Source of the DNA: an uncultured Lachnospiraceae bacterium
GTDB taxonomy: Bacteria; Bacillota; Clostridia; Lachnospirales; Lachnospiraceae
Length of the DNA: 64,000 bases
Reading direction: 5' to 3'
NCBI GenBank assembly: GCA_946614165.1
Contig: CAMOGQ010000002.1
Coordinates: forward strand, 1 to 64,000
A program made the translations under genes and the position numbers. Numbering within the stretch: the first letter of the stretch is position 1; each line of letters starts with the position of its first letter. Below are positions 32,435 to 41,095 of the stretch, one piece after another. The notes beneath the pieces were generated by a model. It had not been told where the DNA came from and did no database searches. It saw nothing but the letters and a program-made list of their open reading frames with translations.

Positions 32435-33307
32435 ATGAAAAAGACAGACAAGACCACTGCGGTGGTCAATAAGATCATCCCCTTTTCCAGCGTGGACGGT
32501 CCGGGCTGCCGTACAGCGATTTTTCTGCAGGGCTGCAATATTAACTGCAGATACTGCCACAATCCCGAGACCAGGGCCCTGTGCAGCGCCTGCGGAGACT
32601 GCGTCCGGGCCTGCCCCGGGGGCGCTCTGCAGAGAGCCCGGGCGGCCGGAGGGGGCCTGCGGATCCTCTGGGACAGGGAAAAATGCCTGGGCTGCGATAC
32701 CTGCATCCGGATCTGCCCCTATGGGGCTTCGCCCAAAGTCCGGGTCATGACCCCTTCCCAGGTCATGGAAAGGGTAAGGCGCCAGATCCCCTTTATCCGG
32801 GGCATCAGCGTCTCCGGGGGCGAATGCATGCTTTACCCGGAATTTCTTACAGAACTGTTCACCCTGGCCCGGCAGGAGGGCCTGGGGACCCTGATCGACT
32901 CCAACGGGACCATTCCCTTCCGGGACCATCCGGATCTTCTTGAAGTGTCCGACGGGGTCATGCTGGATATCAAGGCTTTCGACAGCGGGGATCATGAGAG
33001 GATCACGGATGCTCCCAATGCCCTGGTCCTGGACAATGCTCTTTTTCTAGGAGAGAGGGGAAAGCTCTATGAGGTCCGCTTCGTGATCGCGCCCCATCTC
33101 TATGATTGTGAAAAGAGCACGGAGGCGGCAGGGCGCTTTCTTCGGGATATCTACAGGGACCATCCTTTCCGGATCAAACTCATTGCCTGCAGGCCCATGG
33201 GCGTGCGGAAAGAGTATGCGGACTTCAGATCTCCATCGAAGGAATACCTGGAAAGGCTCCGGGAGGTGCTTTCCCGGATGGGATACCGGGAGATCATCAT
33301 GATCTGA
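32435..33307 (+). CDS. yjjW: YjjW-type glycyl-radical enzyme activase (radical SAM)
   Basis: The 290-residue product has the radical SAM cluster motif CNINCRYC near the start, then two extra ferredoxin-like four-Cys motifs (CSACGDCVRACPGG and CLGCDTCIRICPYG), typical of activases for non-PFL glycyl-radical enzymes, and SVSGGECMLYPEF. It would cleave S-adenosylmethionine with a [4Fe-4S] cluster and abstract hydrogen from Gly474 of YjjI. The gene follows yjjI by nine bases with only a weak ribosome-binding site. Confidence 0.92.
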   Translation: MKKTDKTTAVVNKIIPFSSVDGPGCRTAIFLQGCNINCRYCHNPETRALCSACGDCVRACPGGALQRARAAGGGLRILWDREKCLGCDTCIRICPYGASPKVRVMTPSQVMERVRRQIPFIRGISVSGGECMLYPEFLTELFTLARQEGLGTLIDSNGTIPFRDHPDLLEVSDGVMLDIKAFDSGDHERITDAPNALVLDNALFLGERGKLYEVRFVIAPHLYDCEKSTEAAGRFLRDIYRDHPFRIKLIACRPMGVRKEYADFRSPSKEYLERLREVLSRMGYREIIMI

Positions 33308-33314
33308 TCTGAAA

Positions 33315-33334
33315 AAAACGCCTTCCGGCGTTTT
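33315..33334 (+). terminator. Short terminator-like hairpin after yjjW
   Basis: AAAACGCC pairs with GGCGTTTT around TTCC. The T run is short and partly in the stem. A larger imperfect hairpin (about 33350-33389) follows before the ABC ATPase gene, where no clear promoter is seen. Confidence 0.6.
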
Positions 33335-33422
33335 AAAGCTGGCAGCAGAGCCTTCGGCCTCCTTCCCCTTAGGGGCCGGCGGGCTTAAAAAGATAAAGAC
33401 AAAGAGGGAGGTAGATGCAGCG

Positions 33423-34961
33423 GTGAGTGTAAGTCACATGGATGAGAAGACCGTAGTCATCGAAATGAAAGACATTGTTAAGAAGTTCGGTGATTTTACG
33501 GCCAACGACGGTATTAATCTTACCGTCCACAAGGGAGAGGTGCATGCCATCCTGGGGGAGAACGGCGCCGGCAAGAGTACCCTGATGAATGTCCTTTACG
33601 GACTTTATCAGCCTACCAGCGGCCAGATCTTCGTCAAGGGAAAAGAGATGCATTTCAATGGTCCCAAGAATGCCATTGAAAGCGGCATCGGCATGGTCCA
33701 TCAGCATTTCATGCTGATCCAGCCTTTTACCGTTACCGACAACATTATTCTGGGCGTGGAACCCACCAAAGGCCTGGTGGTGGACAAGAAGACGGCCAGA
33801 CAGAAGGTGGTGGAGCTGTCCGAGCGCTACGGCATGGCCGTGGATCCGGACGCCAAGATCCAGGACATTTCCGTGGGCATGCAGCAGAGAGTGGAGATCC
33901 TCAAGGTCCTCTACAGAGGCGCGGACGTCCTGATCCTGGACGAACCTACCGCGTCCCTGACCCCTCAGGAGATCGAAGAACTGATGGGCATCATCGAAAA
34001 TCTGACGGCAGACGGCAAATCCATCATCCTGATCACCCATAAGCTCAAGGAGATCAAGGCCTGCTCGGATTCCTGCACCATCATCCGTCAGGGCAAATAT
34101 ATCCAGACCGTCAGGGTGGCGGACTGCTCGGAGAACGATCTGGCAGCCATGATGGTGGGACGCGCGGTTTCCTTCAGCGTCAACAAGCAGGAACAGGAAC
34201 CCGGCGACGTGGTCCTGGAGGTAAAGGACCTGCGGGCCAAGGACTACCGCGGCGTTGAGATCCTGCAGGGACTCAACCTGACAGTCCGCAGCGGCGAGAT
34301 CGTGGGCCTGGCCGGCGTCGACGGCAACGGCCAGACAGAACTGGTGGAGATCCTGACGGGCCTTAAAAAGGCCGAGTCCGGATCCGTGACCATGCTGGGG
34401 ACCGACATCTTCAACAAGACCCCCAGAGAGGTCTTCCAGTACGGCGTATCCTCCATCCCCGCCGACAGGCAGAAGCACGGACTGGTCCTGGATTTCTCCG
34501 TAGAGGACAACCTGATCCTCCAGCACTTTGAGGAAGAGCCCTTCTCCTCCAGAGGTTTCCTGAACCGGGGCCCGATCCGCAGCCAGGCATCCGAACTGAT
34601 CGAGAAGTTTGACGTCCGGCCCAGAGCTTCCGAACTCAGGCCTGCCGGTACACTCTCCGGCGGCAACCAGCAGAAGGTCATCATCGCCCGTGAAGTCACC
34701 AATGACAAGGAACTGCTGATCGCTGTCAACCCCACCAGAGGCCTGGACGTGGGAGCCATCGAATTCGTGCATAAATACATCGTAGAACAGAGAAACAAAG
34801 GAAGAGCAGTCCTTCTGGTCTCCTTCGAACTGGATGAGATCATGGATCTGTCCGACAGGATCGACGTCATCTTCGACGGCCAGATCACCGGCGAGGTCCC
34901 CGGAAAGGACGCCAACGAGAAGGAACTGGGATTCATGATGGCAGGAGGTAAAAAGGCATGA
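33423..34961 (+). CDS. nupA: Nucleoside ABC importer ATPase (two-domain, NupA/BmpB type)
   Basis: The 512-residue protein holds two ABC domains, as in ribose and nucleoside importers: first domain with GENGAGKST, QQRVEILK and DEPTASL; second with degenerate GVDGNGQ Walker A, LSGGNQQK and NPTRGLDVG. The second site lacks the Walker Lys, usual for this group. It works with the two permeases below and probably the BMP lipoprotein at 29579. The start is GTG 33423, 11 bases after GGGAGG; an ATG at 33438 is less well spaced. Confidence 0.9.
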   Translation: MSVSHMDEKTVVIEMKDIVKKFGDFTANDGINLTVHKGEVHAILGENGAGKSTLMNVLYGLYQPTSGQIFVKGKEMHFNGPKNAIESGIGMVHQHFMLIQPFTVTDNIILGVEPTKGLVVDKKTARQKVVELSERYGMAVDPDAKIQDISVGMQQRVEILKVLYRGADVLILDEPTASLTPQEIEELMGIIENLTADGKSIILITHKLKEIKACSDSCTIIRQGKYIQTVRVADCSENDLAAMMVGRAVSFSVNKQEQEPGDVVLEVKDLRAKDYRGVEILQGLNLTVRSGEIVGLAGVDGNGQTELVEILTGLKKAESGSVTMLGTDIFNKTPREVFQYGVSSIPADRQKHGLVLDFSVEDNLILQHFEEEPFSSRGFLNRGPIRSQASELIEKFDVRPRASELRPAGTLSGGNQQKVIIAREVTNDKELLIAVNPTRGLDVGAIEFVHKYIVEQRNKGRAVLLVSFELDEIMDLSDRIDVIFDGQITGEVPGKDANEKELGFMMAGGKKA

Positions 34962-36025
34962 AGAAAAAATTCAATCTCTTTGAAGCCGATGTATTCTATA
35001 CCATCCTGGCGATCATCATCGGCTTTATCATCGGCGCCATTTTCCTGGTCATCGCGGGCATCAGCCCGGCAGTGGCCTACGGCAAGCTTTTCAGCAGCGT
35101 TTTCTCCAAGCCCAAGTACCTGATCTGGACCCTGATCTATGCCAGCCCGGTCATCTTCACCGGTCTGTCCGTGGCCTTCTCCTTCCGTACCGGCGTCTTC
35201 AACATCGGCGCCGAGGGCCAGTATATCGTAGGGTCCCTGACCGCCTGCGTCCTGGGCATCCTCTTAAAGATGCCTCCCGTCCTGCACGCTGTCGTCTGTA
35301 TTCTCGGCGCGGCCCTGGCAGGCGCTCTCTGGTCCTTTATCGTAGGCCTGATGAAGGTCAAGCGGGGCATTCATGAGGTCCTTTCCTTCATCATGTTCAA
35401 CTGGATCGCCTTCTATCTGTCCAACTACGTGGTCAATCTGGAGATCATCCACAAGGAGGGCGGCGGCGAAGCCACCAAGGACGTGGCCGCGTCGGCCAGG
35501 ATCCTCTTCCCCCAGGCCATCATCAAGCTGACAGACTGCTCCGCGGCCAACATCGGATTTATTCTGGCAGTGGCGGCAGCCATCGCCATGTGGATCATCA
35601 TTGAAAAGACCACCCTGGGCTTCCGTCTCAAGGCCGTAGGCTTCAACCGGAACGCGGCAGAGTACGCCGGCATCAACGCCGACGCCTCCATCCTGACGGC
35701 CCTGTCCATCTCCGGCGCCCTGGCCGGCATCGGCGGCGCGGTCCAGATCCTGGGCATGGGCGGCAGACTTTCCCAGCTGGCAGCCCAGGAGGGCTTCGGC
35801 TTCGAAGGCATCACGGTAGCCCTGGTGGGAAGCTCCAGCCCCATCGGCTGCATCTTCTCGGGCATCTTCTACGGCGCCATGAAGTACGGCGGATCCAAGC
35901 TGACCATGGTCAAGGCGCCTTCGGAAGTCATCAACATCATCATGGGCTGCGTCATTATCTTTATAGCGATCTCCCATGTGTTCAAGGCGCTGTTCAACAG
36001 ATTTTCCAGAAAGGGGGCCAAATAA
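34958..36025 (+). CDS. nupB: Nucleoside ABC permease, first (NupB type)
   Basis: The 355-residue membrane protein has the BPD_transp_2 pattern: TGLSVAFSFRTGVFNIGAEGQY, VKRGIHEVLSFIMFNWIA, and AEYAGINADASI. These are the hallmarks of nucleoside permeases (NupP/YufP). ATGA overlap with the ATPase gene. Forms the channel with the next protein. Confidence 0.92.
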   Translation: MKKKFNLFEADVFYTILAIIIGFIIGAIFLVIAGISPAVAYGKLFSSVFSKPKYLIWTLIYASPVIFTGLSVAFSFRTGVFNIGAEGQYIVGSLTACVLGILLKMPPVLHAVVCILGAALAGALWSFIVGLMKVKRGIHEVLSFIMFNWIAFYLSNYVVNLEIIHKEGGGEATKDVAASARILFPQAIIKLTDCSAANIGFILAVAAAIAMWIIIEKTTLGFRLKAVGFNRNAAEYAGINADASILTALSISGALAGIGGAVQILGMGGRLSQLAAQEGFGFEGITVALVGSSSPIGCIFSGIFYGAMKYGGSKLTMVKAPSEVINIIMGCVIIFIAISHVFKALFNRFSRKGAK

Positions 36026-36952
36026 ATGTTAACCAATCTCGGTCTTCTGATCAACGCGACTCTGATCGCCACACCGCCCCTTCTGTTCGCGGCCCTGGGA
36101 TCCTGCTTCTCGGAGCGCAGCGGCGTGGTCAACATCGGTATCGAAGGTATGATGACGGTCGGCGCCTTTACCGGCGCGGTGGTGGCCTACTTTACCGGCT
36201 CCTGGTGGATCGGCTTCCTCTGCGGGGGCCTCTGCGGCGCTCTGCTGGCTTCCATCCACGCTCTGGTCTGCATACAGTTCCATGCCGACCAGACCATTGC
36301 CGGCACAGCCATGAACTTCCTGGGAACAGGCCTGGCCCTCTTCCTGTGCAAGTCCATCTTTGAGAACTCCTCCGATACGCCGGCTCTGCCCACCACCGCC
36401 ACCATGCCCAAGTTTTTTGCCGGCATCCTTAAGGTAGGCACCTTCTCGGGCAACGTATTCGGCGGCTATATCATGTCCTACCTGGTATTTGCTCTGGCAG
36501 CCCTGTGCTGGTTCGTATTCTACAAGACCAGGTTCGGCACCCACCTTCGGGCCTGCGGCGAGCATCCCGAAGCCTGCGAGTCCCTGGGCATCGACGTTTA
36601 CAGAGTCCGCTACATCTGCGTGATCCTGTCCGGCTTCCTGGCAGGTCTGGGCGGGTCCTTCGTAACGCTGGCAACGGTCAACCAGTTCCGTCCCAACGTT
36701 ATCGTAGGTCAGGGCTTTATCGCCATCGCGGCGGTTATCTTCGGCAAGTTCTCCCCCGGCGGCGCCACGGGAGCCTGCCTCCTGTTCGGCCTGTGCACGG
36801 GCATCAAGACCCTGGCCGGCATGACCAACGCGGTCTCCCCTAACCTGATCTCCATGATCCCCTACATCGTTACCATCCTGGCCCTGGTCCTGGTGGTAGG
36901 CCATGCTGCGGCACCCGCCGCCAACGGCAAGCCTTTCGTCAGATCCAGATAA
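36026..36952 (+). CDS. nupC: Nucleoside ABC permease, second (NupC type)
   Basis: The 308-residue membrane protein has FAALGSCFSERSGVVNIGIEGMM, matching the YufQ/NupQ group, and HPEACESLGIDVYRVRY. It begins directly after the stop of the first permease (TAA-ATG). It ends the importer; deoC follows after 93 bases with a hairpin (36984-37008) but no clear terminator. Confidence 0.92.
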   Translation: MLTNLGLLINATLIATPPLLFAALGSCFSERSGVVNIGIEGMMTVGAFTGAVVAYFTGSWWIGFLCGGLCGALLASIHALVCIQFHADQTIAGTAMNFLGTGLALFLCKSIFENSSDTPALPTTATMPKFFAGILKVGTFSGNVFGGYIMSYLVFALAALCWFVFYKTRFGTHLRACGEHPEACESLGIDVYRVRYICVILSGFLAGLGGSFVTLATVNQFRPNVIVGQGFIAIAAVIFGKFSPGGATGACLLFGLCTGIKTLAGMTNAVSPNLISMIPYIVTILALVLVVGHAAAPAANGKPFVRSR

Positions 36953-36983
36953 GGGCCTGTCTGTCAGATAAAACAGTATTTCC

Positions 36984-37008
36984 CAAGGCGCTGCACTGCG
37001 GCGCCTTG
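36984..37008 (+). other. Hairpin between the permease gene and deoC
   Basis: Perfect 8-bp stem CAAGGCGC/GCGCCTTG with a 9-base loop and no T run. It probably sets relative mRNA levels rather than ending transcription. Confidence 0.45.
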
Positions 37009-37045
37009 CGGTGTCTTTGCCAAAAGAACAAGGAAAGGAAAAACT

Positions 37046-37705
37046 ATGGATATCAGAGAAATCCTCGGAAAATGCGACCATACCCTGCTTCTGCAGACAT
37101 CCACCTGGGAGGAGATCAAAGCCCTTCTGGACGATGCCATCCGGTACGGAACGGCTTCCGTCTGCATTCCCCCCTGCTACGTGAAGCAGGCGGCGGACTA
37201 CGCCGCGGGCCGCATGGCCGTCTGCACGGTCATCGGATTCCCCAACGGCAACCATACGACGGCCTGCAAGGTATTCGAGACCAGGGACGCCATAGAGAAC
37301 GGGGCCGATGAGATCGACATGGTCATCAACGTGGGCCAGCTCAGGGCCGGCAACGAGGACTATGTGCTGAATGAGATCCGGGAAATCAAAGCGGCCTGCG
37401 GGGAAAAGATCCTCAAGGTCATCATCGAGACCTGCCTGCTGACTAGGGAGGAGAAGATCACCATGTGCCGCCTGGTCACCGAGGCCGGAGCGGACTATAT
37501 CAAGACCTCCACCGGCTTTTCCACGGCCGGCGCCACCTTTGAGGACGTGGCCCTCTTCGCGGAGTATGTGGGAGTGAATGTGAAGATCAAGGCGGCCGGC
37601 GGCATCTCCTCCATAGCGGATGCCGAGAAGTTCATTGAGCTGGGCGCTTCCAGGCTGGGCACCAGCCGGATCGTAAAGATCGTCAAGGCGGAAAAACTCC
37701 TGTAA
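37046..37705 (+). CDS. deoC: Deoxyribose-phosphate aldolase
   Basis: The 219-residue product is a class I Deo[13 protein letters not shown] with the catalytic Asp, [10 protein letters not shown] with the Schiff-base Lys, and KAAGGI with the second Lys. It splits 2-deoxyribose 5-phosphate to acetaldehyde and glyceraldehyde 3-phosphate. Length is typical. It lies between the nucleoside importer and adenosine deaminase, so deoxyribose from imported nucleosides enters glycolysis. The phosphorylase and phosphopentomutase needed in between are not in the window. Confidence 0.95.
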   Translation: MDIREILGKCDHTLLLQTSTWEEIKALLDDAIRYGTASVCIPPCYVKQAADYAAGRMAVCTVIGFPNGNHTTACKVFETRDAIENGADEIDMVINVGQLRAGNEDYVLNEIREIKAACGEKILKVIIETCLLTREEKITMCRLVTEAGADYIKTSTGFSTAGATFEDVALFAEYVGVNVKIKAAGGISSIADAEKFIELGASRLGTSRIVKIVKAEKLL

Positions 37706-37736
37706 ATCCAGTCACCATCAGAAAGAAAGAACGTAC

Positions 37737-38774
37737 ATGAACAGCAGCAGTTTTATAAAAGAGATGCCCAAGATCGACCTTCACTGTCATCTGGACGGCT
37801 CCCTTCCCATACCCACGGCGAAAAGGATCCTGAAGGACCTGGGAGAAGAGTGGGACGAAGAGTTGCTTTATGAGAAAATGGGGGTCCCGGACGACTGCCC
37901 CTCCCTTGCGGCCTATCTGGCCTGTTTTGACCTGCCCATCCGCTGCCTGCAGACAGCGGACGCCCTGGAGACGTGTGCCAGAGACATGGCGGTAAAGGCG
38001 GCGGAAGAAAATACCGTCTATCTGGAAGCCCGTTTTGCTCCCTCCACCCAGCTCATGAAGGGGCTGAGCGTCCGGAGCGCCATAGAGGCGGTGGACAGGG
38101 GTCTTAAGAGGGCGGAAAAGGAGACCGGCATCATGACGGGAATCATCGTCTGCGCCATGCGCCATCTGCCGGAAGAGACCAACCTTGCCATGTTCCGCCA
38201 GGCCAGGGAGATGCTGGGAGAAGGCGTTTTGGCCTGCGACCTGGCGGGAGACGAAGCCTCCTTCCCAATGAAGGACTTCCGGAACCTGTTCGGGGAAGCT
38301 GTGCGTCTTGGCCTCCCCTTTACCGTCCATGCCGGCGAGTGCGGGAGCCGGACCAACATCCGGGAGGCCATAGAACTGGGGGCTTCCAGGATCGGCCACG
38401 GAACGGCTGCCTCCGGAGATCCTGAGCTGATTGAACTTGCAGCGGACAGGGGCATCGGCTTTGAGCAGTGTCCCACCTCCAACATCCAGACAAAGATCCT
38501 GGAGGACTTTTCCCTGAACCCCGTCAGAGAGTTCCTCAGGGCCGGGATCCCCGTCAGCGTGGGGACCGACAACAGAACGGTCAGCCGGGTGAACCTTACG
38601 GAAGAATTCTCCAGGCTTTCCGCCTTCTCGGGCCTGACCCGGGAAGAGGCGGAAAAGATCTATTTTGACAGCGTTTCCATGGCCTTTGCCGGGGAGGAGG
38701 TCAAAGAGAGGCTCTGGAGAAAAGGAAGGGACTTTTTTGGCAGGCCCCTGGGAAATGAGGAGACCGGGAGATGA
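37737..38774 (+). CDS. add: Adenosine deaminase
   Basis: The 345-residue product has the metal motif KIDLHCHLDGSLP, the catalytic HAGE, SRIGHGTA and the SVGTDNRTVS segment with the late Asp. It would turn adenosine or deoxyadenosine to inosine forms. The final Asp-containing motif has GTDN rather than the NTDDP of the animal enzymes, as in a subgroup of bacterial deaminases. Start 31 bases after deoC, weak ribosome-binding site. The stop overlaps the LysR start (ATGA). Confidence 0.93.
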   Translation: MNSSSFIKEMPKIDLHCHLDGSLPIPTAKRILKDLGEEWDEELLYEKMGVPDDCPSLAAYLACFDLPIRCLQTADALETCARDMAVKAAEENTVYLEARFAPSTQLMKGLSVRSAIEAVDRGLKRAEKETGIMTGIIVCAMRHLPEETNLAMFRQAREMLGEGVLACDLAGDEASFPMKDFRNLFGEAVRLGLPFTVHAGECGSRTNIREAIELGASRIGHGTAASGDPELIELAADRGIGFEQCPTSNIQTKILEDFSLNPVREFLRAGIPVSVGTDNRTVSRVNLTEEFSRLSAFSGLTREEAEKIYFDSVSMAFAGEEVKERLWRKGRDFFGRPLGNEETGR

Positions 38775-39673
38775 TTTCCAGATATTCCATCTTCTGCAGA
38801 GTCGTGGAGAGCGGCAACTTTACCAGAACGGCCCGGGAGCTGGGCTGCTCCCAGAGCGCGGTCAGCCAGGCTGTCCGGTCCCTGGAAAAGGAGCTGAACC
38901 TGGTCCTGATCGACAGGAGAAAGAAGGACCAGGTCCGTCTGACCGACGACGGCAGGCAGATTTATCCTTACATCAAAGCCATTGACGGCGCCCAGACGGC
39001 CCTGGACAGGAAAAAGAAAGAAATGGAGAGCCTGGAGGATTCGGTGATCCGGATCGGGACCTTCACCAGCGTCAGCCGCAACTTCCTTCCCGTCCTGTTA
39101 AAGACTTTTAAAGAAGAACACCCCGGCGTGGAATTTTTCCTGCGCCAGGGTGAATATACCAGTATTGAGAAATGGATCCGGGAGGGAAGCATAGACCTGG
39201 GCTTTCTCAACGCGGATCTGTGCCAGGGTCTTGAAACGGAGATCCTCTATACGGATCCCATGCGGGCGGTCCTGCCGCCGGGCCATGCCCTTTCGGGCAG
39301 GGATCAGGTGTCCATGCAGGAGCTGGCGGGAGAGCCCTTTATCCTTCTGGACGAGGGCGATTTTTCCCTGCCCCTGTCCACCTTTGTGTCCCTGGGCCTG
39401 ACGCCCAGGATCGAATACAGGGTCTATGACGACTATTCCATCCTGGCCATGGTGGAACAGGGCCTGGGGATCTCCATGATGTATGAAAGGGTCCTCAGGG
39501 GATTCGATGCCAGGGTCAGGGTGGTGCCCGTCCGGGAAAACCCGGAAAGGACCATTGCCCTGGGCTGGAGAAACGAAGAGACCATTCCCAGAGCCGCCCG
39601 TGAATTCGCCCTTTACGCGGTCCGCAGCATCAGGGCCATGGCAGGCACGCTTAAAGAAGATCCCGGGCTCTGA
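38771..39673 (+). CDS. LysR-family regulator of the nucleoside island
   Basis: The 300-residue product has an N-terminal helix-turn-helix (NFTRTARELGCSQSAVSQAVRSLEKEL) and a LysR substrate domain. It is translationally coupled to add, unlike the usual divergent arrangement. It may sense a nucleoside or purine and control the importer genes. Its 3' end overlaps the convergent S-component gene by 23 bases (39651-39673). Confidence 0.9.
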   Translation: MISRYSIFCRVVESGNFTRTARELGCSQSAVSQAVRSLEKELNLVLIDRRKKDQVRLTDDGRQIYPYIKAIDGAQTALDRKKKEMESLEDSVIRIGTFTSVSRNFLPVLLKTFKEEHPGVEFFLRQGEYTSIEKWIREGSIDLGFLNADLCQGLETEILYTDPMRAVLPPGHALSGRDQVSMQELAGEPFILLDEGDFSLPLSTFVSLGLTPRIEYRVYDDYSILAMVEQGLGISMMYERVLRGFDARVRVVPVRENPERTIALGWRNEETIPRAAREFALYAVRSIRAMAGTLKEDPGL

Positions 39674-40187
39674 GAGTGCTCATGAGAGAATGCATGGGCC
39701 CGAAAAGGACCAGGCAGATGAAAAAGTTGCCTGCGCAGTGGATGATGTCGTAGGGAATCCCCGCCACCCACCAGGCAAACTGGACCCTGGGCCCCGAAAG
39801 GACCAGGGTGTAGAGAGAACATAAGAAACCGAAAAAAAGACCGAAAGCGCCGGACAGGATGGCATAGTAGAGTGCCCCTGTCCGGCCTTTCCTTCGGGAT
39901 AACATGACCAGCAGGATCAGGACGGGCCAGACATAGTAATAGGTCAGGGTCCAGGGGCCGAAACCGAAGTAGACGCACTCGAAGGTGGCAAAGGCCATGG
40001 CCGCCGCCAGGGTCTTCCAGCCCAGGAACAGGGTGAACAGGATAAAAAGAAAGGAGATCAGCTCTATGTTGGGCACAAGATCCAGGGCCCTTTTGGAGAT
40101 CTCCAGAAGGGCCACCAGGGCCCCGGTGACGGCTATGTCCCTGGCGCTCCAGCCTTTTCTGTTTTCTGATCCGGGGGCGGAAGACAT
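39651..40187 (-). CDS. ECF transporter S component, probably for cobalamin
   Basis: The 178-residue membrane protein has five or six helices and the ECF S-component look (ARDIAVTGALVALLEISKRALDLVPNIELI, then a FGPWTLTYYYVWP loop). It lies 18 bases after the DUF4430 gene and below a cobalamin riboswitch, so vitamin B12 or a precursor is the likely cargo, as for CbrT. It needs a shared ECF A/A'/T module, which is not here. Ribosome-binding site AGAGGAA on the minus strand. Confidence 0.8.
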   Translation of the reverse strand: MSSAPGSENRKGWSARDIAVTGALVALLEISKRALDLVPNIELISFLFILFTLFLGWKTLAAAMAFATFECVYFGFGPWTLTYYYVWPVLILLVMLSRRKGRTGALYYAILSGAFGLFFGFLCSLYTLVLSGPRVQFAWWVAGIPYDIIHCAGNFFICLVLFGPMHSLMSTLRARDLL

Positions 40188-40205
40188 GGGCAGTTCCTCT
40201 TTTCT

Positions 40206-40655
40206 TTACTGGGCGGCATCCGCTTCTTCGGATGCCTGCGCGATTTCATAGACCAGGGAGAAAGAATCCCCGTCCGCTACGGGCTGGGCATCGGCTCCGT
40301 ACATGCCGTATTCGCCGTTGACATAGATGGCCCAGTAGGACCCGTTCTCGTCGTAATTTGCCCCAAGGCCGTTGACGGATTCGATAAAGAGACCGTAGTC
40401 GGACTCGCTCCCTTCATAGGTAAAGTCTCCTGCGGCCTTCAGTTCGTCCATGAGGCCGGCCAGAAATTCGGCGTCGGTCTTTCCGCTGTAGGCCTTTTCG
40501 GTCCCCTGGTCGTCCACGACGGTCAGGCTGTAGGCCTTGGTGCCCTGCTGGGGAGCGGGCCGGTTGTTCAGATATACCACTGCGAAGAGGGCAGCGAGGA
40601 CCGCCAGAAGAACCACGGCTCCTATGAGCTTTCTGTTTCCTGTTTTCTTTTCCAT
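40206..40655 (-). CDS. Membrane-anchored DUF4430 (transcobalamin C-domain-like) protein
   Basis: The 149-residue product has one N-terminal helix (about residues 9-28) with a basic start and no lipobox Cys, then a DUF4430 domain (SVNGLGANYDENGSYWAIYVNGEYGMYGADAQPVADGDSF), the same domain found at the C-terminus of transcobalamin and intrinsic factor. It should sit outside the membrane and catch corrinoid for the S component encoded next. Start at 40655 with GGAG site; the longer frame covers the riboswitch terminator. Regulated by the upstream cobalamin riboswitch. Confidence 0.82.
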   Translation of the reverse strand: MEKKTGNRKLIGAVVLLAVLAALFAVVYLNNRPAPQQGTKAYSLTVVDDQGTEKAYSGKTDAEFLAGLMDELKAAGDFTYEGSESDYGLFIESVNGLGANYDENGSYWAIYVNGEYGMYGADAQPVADGDSFSLVYEIAQASEEADAAQ

Positions 40656-40682
40656 AAATACTCCTTTCTCTGCCGGAGGCAG

Positions 40683-40712
40683 AAAAAATGCCGGGCAGCC
40701 GCCCGGCAAATG
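40683..40712 (-). terminator. Terminator of the cobalamin riboswitch
   Basis: On the minus strand, TGCCGGGC and GCCCGGCA form an 8-bp stem with a 4-base loop followed by T6. It lies between the riboswitch and the DUF4430 start and serves as the off-state stem. Confidence 0.85.
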
Positions 40713-40814
40713 GTAAAAGACGCATCAAAACAAAGGCCCGGCATGGACCATCCATGCAGACTGCCTCTCTTTTAAAGCGTGACTATGCCAGTTACTCGTG
40801 GCGCCCCGCAGCCT

Positions 40815-41010
40815 GCAGGCAGGTCTCCTGGCTTACGGATCGCCGCTTTCCGCCGCCTTCCCGGTCTCCCAGTGACATAAGGCCCTGTTCTCTGAACAGA
40901 ACCGGCGGATCGCTCCCCGCTTACAGTGACGAGTTCGTACAGGATTTGCACCTGTTTCCCTTTTCACCGGACCCGGGATCGGATGTCCGATCTGTCCGGC
41001 ACCTGCAGCT
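40815..41010 (-). promoter_or_regulatory. Cobalamin riboswitch
   Basis: On the minus strand the conserved core is readable: GGGAAACAGGTGCAAATCC, then the GTCACTG segment, and the B12 box AGCCAGGAGACCTGCCTG near the end (plus-strand 40815-40834). Distances match the AdoCbl class. It shuts off the DUF4430/S-component pair when cobalamin is bound, by the terminator at 40683-40712. The remaining part of the 440-base gene-free stretch (40656-41095) holds the promoter and an A/T-rich stretch. Confidence 0.9.
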
Positions 41011-41030
41011 TTTCATAAGTTACAAGGCTT

Positions 41031-41059
41031 ATAGTAGCATTCCGGCTGACCGCGCGCAA
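41031..41059 (-). promoter_or_regulatory. Promoter of the riboswitch-controlled pair
   Basis: On the minus strand TTGCGC (41054-41059), 17-base spacer, TACTAT (41031-41036). Transcription would begin just upstream of the riboswitch. Confidence 0.6.
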
Positions 41060-41095
41060 GAGATACCTGCGAAGGGCCAGCCGGGAAAGGGAACT

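Noticed and set aside
30860-32995. A 711-codon minus-strand frame opposite yjjI/yjjW
   Set aside because: Same shadow effect; composition is unlike a real protein and it spans two coding genes with clear motifs.
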